From Clostridium sp. (GTDB taxonomy: Bacteria > Bacillota_A > Clostridia > Lachnospirales > Lachnospiraceae), in contig JAMPAW010000054.1 of assembly GCA_023666975.1 (NCBI GenBank), positions 1 through 21,207 of the forward strand: DNA of 21,207 nt, written 5' to 3'. Below are positions 15,890-21,207 of this stretch, piece after piece. Each line of letters opens with the position of its first letter. The stretch's first letter is position 1. A model generated the notes under the pieces. That model was not told where the DNA came from. It was given only the letters and a program-made list of their open reading frames with translations, and did no database searches. The position numbers were made by a program, and so were the translations under genes.

Positions 15890-16189
15890 ATGGGAAAGAA
15901 CGTAAGGACAAAGGCGGTAAAGGAATTATTTGAGGCTATTCTGACTTTGGAAAGTGAAGAGGAATGCTATGATTTTTTTGAAGATGTTTGTACCGTGAAT
16001 GAATTGTTGTCTTTTGCGCAGCGTTTTGAGGTGGCCAAAATGCTGACGGAAGGGCATACATACATAGAGGTGGCGGAACAGACCGGAGCGTCCACGGCAA
16101 CCATTTCACGGGTCAACCGCTCACTCAACTACGGTAAAGACGGGTATCAGATTGTATTCGACAGAATGAAGGAGAGGAACAAGAAGTAG
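15890..16189 (+). CDS. yerC: YerC/YecD family TrpR-like DNA-binding protein
   Basis: 99 residues. The whole chain matches the TrpR-like fold of YerC: ESEEECYDFFEDVCTVNELL, then AQRFEVAKMLTEGHTY, and the helix-turn-helix TGASTATISRVNRSLNYG. This family binds DNA as a dimer; the target and ligand are not known to me. Start ATG 15890 has GGAG 9 bases upstream; an ATG at 15875 overlaps the amylase stop but has no ribosome site. Co-transcription with the amylase suggests, as inference only, that it may act on the amylase promoter. A palindrome without T tract follows. Confidence 0.93.
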   Translation: MGKNVRTKAVKELFEAILTLESEEECYDFFEDVCTVNELLSFAQRFEVAKMLTEGHTYIEVAEQTGASTATISRVNRSLNYGKDGYQIVFDRMKERNKK

Positions 16190-16191
16190 GG

Positions 16192-16222
16192 CCGGAATCC
16201 GTATGATTTTACGGATTGCCGG
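16192..16222. terminator. Palindrome between convergent yerC and the DUF1836 gene, terminator-like but lacking a T tract
   Basis: AATCCGTA (16196-16203) and TACGGATT (16210-16217) pair perfectly with a 6-base loop, extended by CCGG (16192-16195) with CCGG (16219-16222) around one bulged base. Neither strand has a following T run. It overlaps the last codons of the DUF1836 gene. Confidence 0.5.
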
Positions 16223-16937
16223 ATTGTGCAGCCTCATCTTTTGAGGCGGGTTTATCCTGTTTCTTCGTCTGCTCCTTTGCCGCCTTTGCCTGTTCCTTTT
16301 CTGCTTTTGCCTGCTGGCGGGCGGTTTCTTTGCGTTCTTTTTGCGCTTCTTTTGTTTCGGGTTTGTCTGCCAGAGAGTCGATTAATTTCTCTACCAGCTG
16401 TTTTTTGGCATAGATATCATAGCTTAGCATGGTAATCATCGCATAAGTCTTTAGATAATCATCTTGTGTGTCAAACTGCCGTTCCGTTATATCGTATATC
16501 TCTTCAATGCTTTCACGCACTTTGATGCCATATTGCCGTTCAAGTGCAAACAAATCGGCGTAAATGCCTGACATGGTTACGCCGCTGTCCTGATGAAAAT
16601 AGGTGCTGGTCATCGGACTGAGCAGGTTTTTAATATCGTTGATCGAGAGAAAGTTCTTCAGATAGTAAATGTAAATCAACAATATAATGTGGTCCTTGGA
16701 ATATTTTTTGCGGTCGGAGGGCGGCAGGAGATTGTTTTTGGAATAGTTGTTAATCATGGTCTTGGTCAGTACCTTGTCCTCCTCATAGCGTTTGTTTCCA
16801 CGGAGCTGCTCTTCCATGAACGTTGTAACCTGATCCATATATAGCTCGATAGAGGGAATATCCTCCGGATAAATGTAATCTAACTTTATCCACTCCTGAA
16901 TTTGTGACTTGATTTCCTGAAATGTTATTTGACTCAT
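16209..16937 (-). CDS. DUF1836 domain-containing protein
   Basis: 242 residues. The segment DKVLTKTMINNYSKNNLLPP followed by DRKKYSKDHIILL is the hallmark of DUF1836, whose fold resembles a MerR-type winged helix; the function is not established. The domain covers roughly residues 1-185. The last 50 residues are a highly charged Lys/Glu/Ala/Gln tail (KAEKEQAKAAKEQTKKQ), probably a long helix or a disordered tail. Start: two adjacent ATGs (16940, 16937) follow GAGG; the second has the better spacing. A TTG at 16949 overlaps that site and is rejected. Transcribed from its own promoter and convergent with yerC. Confidence 0.9.
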   Translation of the reverse strand: MSQITFQEIKSQIQEWIKLDYIYPEDIPSIELYMDQVTTFMEEQLRGNKRYEEDKVLTKTMINNYSKNNLLPPSDRKKYSKDHIILLIYIYYLKNFLSINDIKNLLSPMTSTYFHQDSGVTMSGIYADLFALERQYGIKVRESIEEIYDITERQFDTQDDYLKTYAMITMLSYDIYAKKQLVEKLIDSLADKPETKEAQKERKETARQQAKAEKEQAKAAKEQTKKQDKPASKDEAAQSGNP

Positions 16938-16996
16938 CATTTTCCTCAACTTTCTTAAGTTATACCCATACGGCAGTAAAACAATATCTATGATAC

Positions 16997-17025
16997 AGTA
17001 TATAGTTTTTGAAACCAGATTGCAA
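16997..17025 (-). promoter_or_regulatory. Sigma-A promoter of the DUF1836 gene
   Basis: On the - strand TTGCAA (17025-17020) and TATACT (17002-16997) are 17 bases apart, giving a leader of about 50 bases. It lies between metF and the DUF1836 gene, so the latter can be expressed apart from metF. Confidence 0.72.
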
Positions 17026-17081
17026 GAAAAAATATAGTCTGCGTATAAGCAGTCTGCAATTTCCTGCTTTGGTGACTGCGT

Positions 17082-17942
17082 TTAAAGGGATATGCGGGAG
17101 ACGATATTCGTTGCGGTAGCAACTTTGTTCATCGTATAAATATGGATGCCGTCCACTCCGTTGGCGATTAAGTCCTCGATTTGCGTTACCGCATAATCGA
17201 TTCCGGCTTTGCGCATATCTTCCGGTGAGTCGGCATATTTTGCCACCAGATTGCTGAGCTTTTGGGGAACGGAGGTACCGGATAGAGTTATGCTTGTTCC
17301 CAGCTGTCTGGCAGAGGTGATTGGCATAATACCGGCAGAAATCGGCACATTGATATTCTTCTGACGCGCCAGATTGACAAATTCATAGAATTTACTGTTG
17401 TCAAAAAACATCTGCGTGATGAGGAAATTGACGCCGGTATCGACTTTTTGCTTCAGATAATGGAGGTCGCTTTCCCTGGACTCAGATTCCGGATGGATTT
17501 CGGGGTAACAGGCAGCGGCCACACAAATATCGGAATGTGTATGAATGATTTTGATGATATCTTCTGCATACAGAAACACGCGGTTATTATATGCTTCATC
17601 ACTCATTTCTCTGGGGCGGTCGCCGCGGAGAGCCAGAACATTTGCGATACCTTTTTCCTTTAATTCGTCTAAAAAGGAAAGTAAAAATGGACGGTCCATG
17701 GCTACGGCTGTCAGATGGGCAATGGGTTCAATATCGCATATGTTTTTGATATAGGCGGCAATGGAGGCTGTCTTTTTGGAATTACTGCCTCCTGCACCAT
17801 AGGTTACACCGATAAAGTCAGGGTGCAGGGACTTCAATGTGTCCAGCGTTTTGTAAATATCATAGATTTCTTCTTCCTTCTTAGGCGGAAACACCTCAAA
17901 AGAAAGAACCGTTTTGTCTGTGTTGTAAATATCTCTAATCAT
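17082..17942 (-). CDS. metF: Methylenetetrahydrofolate reductase
   Basis: 286 residues, normal for MetF. Reduces 5,10-methylene-THF to 5-methyl-THF with bound FAD, feeding methionine synthesis or, in acetogens, the methyl branch. SFEVFPPKKEEE carries the catalytic Glu16; GVTYGAGGS, VLALRGDRP, LITQMFFDNSKFYEF and ISAGIMPI are family motifs in the right order. Start ATG 17942 has GAGGA about 6 bases upstream; a TTG at 17948 is less likely. No metV, metH or other folate gene is adjacent, and no SAM or T-box leader is recognisable upstream. After the stop there is a direct repeat GCAGACT-N8-GCAGACT but no clear terminator. Confidence 0.96.
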   Translation of the reverse strand: MIRDIYNTDKTVLSFEVFPPKKEEEIYDIYKTLDTLKSLHPDFIGVTYGAGGSNSKKTASIAAYIKNICDIEPIAHLTAVAMDRPFLLSFLDELKEKGIANVLALRGDRPREMSDEAYNNRVFLYAEDIIKIIHTHSDICVAAACYPEIHPESESRESDLHYLKQKVDTGVNFLITQMFFDNSKFYEFVNLARQKNINVPISAGIMPITSARQLGTSITLSGTSVPQKLSNLVAKYADSPEDMRKAGIDYAVTQIEDLIANGVDGIHIYTMNKVATATNIVSRISL

Positions 17943-18240
17943 AATCAATCCTCATATCTTATAGTAGTAGTGTTTAGTGTCCTTCTCCAGGGACAGTGTG
18001 CCATGTTATTTGCGATAGATTGCTCAATCGTTTCCTATATAATATATGTATGGCACGTCTATCATCATATCACAATTTGTCCGTTTCCTCAAGTGCTGCG
18101 CCAAACGCAAAACATGGTTTTTGGCATTTCCGGATGCGTCTGCCTGCGCAGGAAAAAATTTGATGAAATGAGTGGAAATAGAAGGCAGTCATATGATAGA
18201 ATAAAGGACAATAAATAATATAACAGGGGTAACGGATAAA
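17943..18240. other. Divergent intergenic region between metF and pcrA
   Basis: 298 bp without a convincing gene. Visible structures are weak hairpins: GCCAAA (18100-18105) with TTTGGC (18120-18125), a competing AAAC-ATG-GTTT (18110-18120), and the palindrome CCTGCGCAGG (18143-18152) followed by six A. A TGTCC/GGACA stem lies near 17980-18000. Promoters for both genes should be here, but I see no pair of boxes good enough to name. An open frame crossing from metF antisense into this region has no coding features. Confidence 0.4.
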
Positions 18241-20490
18241 ATGAATTTAGAATTATTAAATGAACCGCAGCGGCTTGCTGTTGCTGCTACAGAAGGACCG
18301 GTACTGCTGCTGGCAGGCGCAGGCTCAGGGAAGACAAGAGTACTGACTCATCGGATCGCTTATCTGATTGAAGAAAAAGAAGTAGAACCTTATCATATAC
18401 TGGCGATTACGTTTACCAATAAGGCTGCAGAAGAGATGAGGGAACGGGTGGACCGCATTGTTCCTTTTGGAGCGGATAGCATATGGGTGTCCACTTTCCA
18501 CTCGCTCTGTGTGCGCATTTTAAGACGCTACATTGACCGGCTGGGTTTTCAGAATAATTTTACGATCTATGACAGTGATGACCAGAAATCGGCAGTGAAG
18601 GCATGCCTGAAAAAATTGAACATTGACCCCAAGCAGTATCCGGAACGAGGGGTATTGGCAGAGATATCCAAGGCAAAGGAACGTTTTGTTGCACCGGAGG
18701 AATATGACCGGGAGGCCAGCGGGAATTTTCGGAAGATGCAGATAGCAAGGGTTTATAAAGAATATCAGGCAATGCTCATGCAGAGCAATGCGCTGGATTT
18801 TGATGATTTGCTGTATAAGACAGTGGAGCTGTTCCAGTATCAGCCGGAGATTCTTGACAATTATCAGCAGAGATTTCAGTATATTATGGTGGACGAGTAT
18901 CAGGACACGAATCATATACAGTTTTTGCTGATCAAGCAGCTGGCTTCCAAATTTCACAATTTGTGTGTTGTGGGAGATGATGACCAGTCGATATACAAAT
19001 TCAGGGGAGCGAACATTTATAACATTCTCAATTTCAGGGAGGAGTATCCTGAAGCGAAGGTCATTAAGCTGGAGCAAAATTACCGTTCCACTCAAAATAT
19101 ATTAACAGCGGCAAATGGTGTTATTTCACACAATGAGGGACGGACGGACAAGGCATTATGGACGGAACAGCCGGAGGGGGATAAGGTGGCATTTTCCCTC
19201 TATGATACCGAATATCTGGAGGCAGAAGCTGTAGTTGGGGAAATTGAGAGGCAGCATAATATAGAAGGAAAAGCATATAATGATTTTGCCATTCTCTATC
19301 GCACCAATGCGCAGTCACGTATTTTTGAGGAAAAACTGTTGATGCACAATATCCCCTATCAGCTGGTGGGCGGACAGAATTTCTATGGACGCCGGGAAGT
19401 AAAGGATTTAATCTGTTACTTAAAGGTGATTGACAACGGTCAGGACGAAATGGCAGTCCGCCGGATTATCAATGTGCCGAAAAGGGGAATTGGCAATGCC
19501 AGCATTGATAAAATTCAAGCGTATGCGGATACCTATGAAATAGGATTGCTGGAGGCAATGTTTGAGGCTTCCAATGTGCCGGGGCTTAATCGCGCAGCTT
19601 CTAAGGTAAAAGGATTTACCGACCTGATTCTGGACTTCCGCGATTTGCTTGAAGAGGGGACTTCCTTAAGCGAACTGTATGATATCATACTGGAAAGAAC
19701 GGGATATTGGGATGAACTGGTGGCGGAGCATACTGATGAGGCAGAGGGCAGAATGGAGAACCTGACCGAGCTTAAGAATAAGATTGTCAAATATGAACAG
19801 GAGAGTGAGCAGCCGGTCTTGTCAGAACTGTTAGAGGAGATTGCGTTGGTGGCAGATGTGGACAGTGTGCAGGAATCGGAGGAAAAGGTATTGCTGATGA
19901 CATTACATAGTGCAAAAGGGCTGGAATTTCCATGTGTCTTTTTGGGCGGCATGGAAGACCGTTTGTTTCCCAGCGGCATGGCACTCAATTCCGATGACCC
20001 GGATGCTTTGGAGGAAGAGCGAAGGCTTTGCTATGTAGGCATTACCAGAGCGAAAGAGAGACTATATCTGAGTGCAGCGAGACAGCGCATGATGCACGGA
20101 AGCACAAACTATAACCCGGTATCGCGGTTTGTCGAGGAAATACCGCAGGAGGTGCTGGTGAAAAATGGAGAAGGTTCGCTGGCGATGCGCAGACAGCAGC
20201 AGGCATTAAATGAGGCGAGGGACAATCTTGCAAGACGGAGCGCAAGTGTTACCAATAAACCGTATTCGTACCAGAAAGCAAAAACGCAGCCGTTCGGAAA
20301 AGAATTTAAGGTGGAGCGGCTGGAAGTGGATTACACGGTAGGAGATACGGTGGAACATGTCAGGTTTGGAAGAGGCGTGGTTACGGAACTGGTATCTGGA
20401 GGAAAGGATTACGAGGTGACGGTAGATTTTGAAAAAGCCGGCATAAAGAGGATGTTTGCGTCCTTTGCCAAATTGAAAAAGATTGTGTAG
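18241..20490 (+). CDS. pcrA: ATP-dependent DNA helicase PcrA (UvrD/Rep family)
   Basis: 749 residues, typical for PcrA. A superfamily 1A 3'-5' helicase for nucleotide-excision repair, rolling-circle replication and removal of RecA filaments or stalled polymerase. Motifs: Q-motif LNEPQRLAV (6-14), Walker A GAGSGKT (26-32), motif Ia ITFTNKAAEEM, motif II MVDEYQDTN, motif III VVGDDDQSIYKFRGA, motif IV YRSTQNIL, motif V LMTLHSAKGLEF, motif VI YVGITRAKERLYL. The C-terminal end (VGDTVEHVRFGRGVV to the end) is the Tudor-like domain that contacts RNA polymerase. AGGGG lies 11 bases before the ATG, a rather long spacing. No gene seems to be co-transcribed. Confidence 0.97.
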   Translation: MNLELLNEPQRLAVAATEGPVLLLAGAGSGKTRVLTHRIAYLIEEKEVEPYHILAITFTNKAAEEMRERVDRIVPFGADSIWVSTFHSLCVRILRRYIDRLGFQNNFTIYDSDDQKSAVKACLKKLNIDPKQYPERGVLAEISKAKERFVAPEEYDREASGNFRKMQIARVYKEYQAMLMQSNALDFDDLLYKTVELFQYQPEILDNYQQRFQYIMVDEYQDTNHIQFLLIKQLASKFHNLCVVGDDDQSIYKFRGANIYNILNFREEYPEAKVIKLEQNYRSTQNILTAANGVISHNEGRTDKALWTEQPEGDKVAFSLYDTEYLEAEAVVGEIERQHNIEGKAYNDFAILYRTNAQSRIFEEKLLMHNIPYQLVGGQNFYGRREVKDLICYLKVIDNGQDEMAVRRIINVPKRGIGNASIDKIQAYADTYEIGLLEAMFEASNVPGLNRAASKVKGFTDLILDFRDLLEEGTSLSELYDIILERTGYWDELVAEHTDEAEGRMENLTELKNKIVKYEQESEQPVLSELLEEIALVADVDSVQESEEKVLLMTLHSAKGLEFPCVFLGGMEDRLFPSGMALNSDDPDALEEERRLCYVGITRAKERLYLSAARQRMMHGSTNYNPVSRFVEEIPQEVLVKNGEGSLAMRRQQQALNEARDNLARRSASVTNKPYSYQKAKTQPFGKEFKVERLEVDYTVGDTVEHVRFGRGVVTELVSGGKDYEVTVDFEKAGIKRMFASFAKLKKIV

Positions 20491-20505
20491 GAAAGGGCAA
20501 ATGAG

Positions 20506-20525
20506 AAAATTTGGTAAATTTTTTT
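20506..20525 (+). terminator. Weak terminator after pcrA
   Basis: AAAATTT (20506-20512) and AAATTTT (20516-20522) form a 7-bp A/T-only stem with a GGT loop, running into seven T. The lack of GC pairs makes its strength doubtful. Confidence 0.35.
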
Positions 20526-20555
20526 GTTTTACGTATAGTAAAGATGAGAAGTTTG

Positions 20556-20564
20556 TGATATAAT
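20556..20564 (+). promoter_or_regulatory. Extended -10 promoter of the Asp-rich membrane protein gene
   Basis: TG-A-TATAAT: a perfect -10 hexamer (20559-20564) with the TGn extension. No good -35 box is seen at the normal distance, which an extended -10 can tolerate. Confidence 0.6.
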
Positions 20565-20578
20565 AATTATATGAATGC

Positions 20579-20626
20579 GGTCATTAAGGACTATGCTTGT
20601 TTTCAGCATGATGTCTGAAAATGACC
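20579..20626 (+). other. Structured 5' leader hairpin
   Basis: Nested pairing in the roughly 75-base leader of the next gene: GGTCATT (20579-20585) with AATGACC (20620-20626), GAC (20589-20591) with GTC (20613-20615), and ATGCT (20593-20597) with AGCAT (20605-20609) closing a TGTTTTC loop. It ends shortly before the GGAAGG ribosome site. No known riboswitch class is recognised. Confidence 0.55.
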
Positions 20627-20648
20627 TTGTGGAAAGGAAGGTAATAAG

Positions 20649-20939
20649 ATGAAGAATATTGACGATTTAATCAATGCGGCTAAGATTCAGGAGTTAATTA
20701 AGCGTGAGGATCCGCAGGAAAAGGCAACCAGAAGAATGGTTTGGGTATTCGCTATTATTGGTGCAGTGACAGCAGTTGCAGCAATCGCTTATTTTGTATA
20801 TCGCTATTTTACACCGGATTATCTGGATGATTTTGATGATGATTTTGACGATGATTTTGATGATGATTTCTTTGACGATGACGATGATGTTAAACCTGCA
20901 CCTACACCAGTGCCAGAACCGAAAGCTACAGAAGTATAA
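20649..20939 (+). CDS. Small single-pass membrane protein with Asp-rich tail
   Basis: 96 residues. A short amphipathic charged head (1-29: IDDLINAAKIQELIKRED) is followed by one membrane helix (about 31-53: VWVFAIIGAVTAVAAIAYFV). Then comes a tail of DDF repeats (60-80: DDFDDDFDDDF, DDDFFDDDDD) and a Pro-rich end (PAPTPVPEPKATEV). Arg28 and Arg29 before the helix suggest the head is inside and the acidic tail outside. At DNA level residues 60-74 are three to four near-exact 12-base units. GGAAGG lies 8 bases before ATG 20649. I have the impression of similar proteins in other Lachnospiraceae, but know no function; the tail could bind cations or cell-wall material (inference). Confidence 0.85.
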   Translation: MKNIDDLINAAKIQELIKREDPQEKATRRMVWVFAIIGAVTAVAAIAYFVYRYFTPDYLDDFDDDFDDDFDDDFFDDDDDVKPAPTPVPEPKATEV

Positions 20940-21096
20940 TTGATTCAGTCGGGTCAGGTTGAATACATTTCTTGAATATTTGATTTCCGGGTTCTCGATT
21001 TTGGTCGGGAATCCGGATGTGTTAAAGAGGGATTTCCTATTGATTTTGAATTGCAAAAGGAATAAGCAAACTTTTTCCAAAAAGTTAAAAAAGTGG
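20940..21096. other. Intergenic region before the tRNA with two hairpins
   Basis: GATTTCCG (20982-20989) pairs with CGGGAATC (21006-21013; one G-T pair, 16-base loop). AACTTTTT (21069-21076) pairs with AAAAAGTT (21079-21086). Neither is followed by a T run on the + strand. No gene is seen; a short open frame running through here into the tRNA promoter is not credible. Confidence 0.4.
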
Positions 21097-21125
21097 TTGA
21101 CAAGTCAAAGCGCTTTTGTTATAGT
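21097..21125 (+). promoter_or_regulatory. Strong sigma-A promoter of the tRNA gene(s)
   Basis: A perfect TTGACA (21097-21102), 17 bases, then TATAGT (21120-21125), about 31 bases before the tRNA. The spacer contains the palindrome AAAGCGCTTT (21107-21116). Confidence 0.88.
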
Positions 21126-21156
21126 AGTCATTGCGTCAGCGATGGCACCGTGAAAA

Positions 21157-21207
21157 CGGGGTGTGGCTCAGCTTGGCTAGAGCGCTTGATTTGGGATCAA
21201 GAGGTCG
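21157..21207 (+). tRNA. tRNA-Pro (UGG), 3' end cut by the window
   Basis: Acceptor strand CGGGGTG, then TG, D-arm GCTC-AGCTTGGCTA-GAGC, and anticodon arm CTTGA-TTTGGGA-TCAAG with anticodon TGG at 21192-21194, which reads proline. The window ends in the variable region (AGGTCG), so the T-arm and 3' acceptor are missing. It may be the first of a tRNA cluster, given the strong promoter. Confidence 0.93.

Noticed and set aside
18000..18080. TATAAT-like sequences between metF and pcrA as promoters
   Set aside because: No -35 box at an acceptable distance on either strand, so no promoter is called.
17715..18218. 167-codon + strand frame over metF antisense and the intergenic region
   Set aside because: The first half mirrors metF and the second half lacks coding character or a ribosome site.
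20826..20888. Tandem repeat considered as a CRISPR-like or iteron array
   Set aside because: The units are contiguous 12-mers without spacers and keep the reading frame of an Asp-rich protein.

Overview
The window looks like a chromosomal segment of a spore-forming Clostridia, most likely a gut-type Lachnospiraceae. The evidence is a cotJABC spore-coat operon behind a sigma-E-like promoter, a YerC-type TrpR-like repressor, a DUF1836 protein, DegV, a fused PotCD polyamine transporter, strong AGGAGG-type ribosome sites and moderate base composition. This placement is inferred from gene families; no 16S or marker search was possible. No phage, transposase, CRISPR array or defence island is visible. 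Most of the window is ordinary core or household gene content.

Left part, + strand (1-4242): the end of an unrecognised gene, then a probable operon of a small unknown protein, uracil-DNA glycosylase (ung), a large uncharacterised protein with a CRP-like cyclic-nucleotide-binding fold at its N-terminus, and a histidine phosphatase. This operon converges on, and overlaps by 9 bp, the - strand polyamine importer potA-potB-potCD (4234-8037). There the last gene fuses the permease PotC to the substrate-binding protein PotD. The potA promoter is plain (TTGACT-16-TATAAT).

Middle (8038-13150): the divergent gap upstream of potA holds a 175-bp imperfect palindrome with its own inner hairpin, probably a dispersed repeat. 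It is followed by a cytoplasmic hybrid histidine kinase whose ATP-lid glycines and receiver threonine have changed, a DegV fatty-acid-binding protein, and cotJA-cotJB-cotJC (CotJC is a manganese catalase with all expected metal ligands). The coat operon ends in a perfect 15-bp terminator.

Right part (13151-21207): an orphan NMT1/THI5-like lipoprotein (-) and a cytoplasmic GH13 alpha-amylase (+) diverge from overlapping promoter regions. The amylase has a structured leader and is followed at once by yerC. Then come a DUF1836 protein and metF (both -), pcrA (+), a small Asp-rich membrane protein with a structured 5' leader, and a tRNA-Pro(UGG) cut by the window end.

The best candidates for something undescribed are the palindromic element, the CRP-like/unknown fusion protein beside ung, the degenerate hybrid kinase, and the Asp-tail membrane protein with its leader hairpin. 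None is a complete novel system on this evidence.
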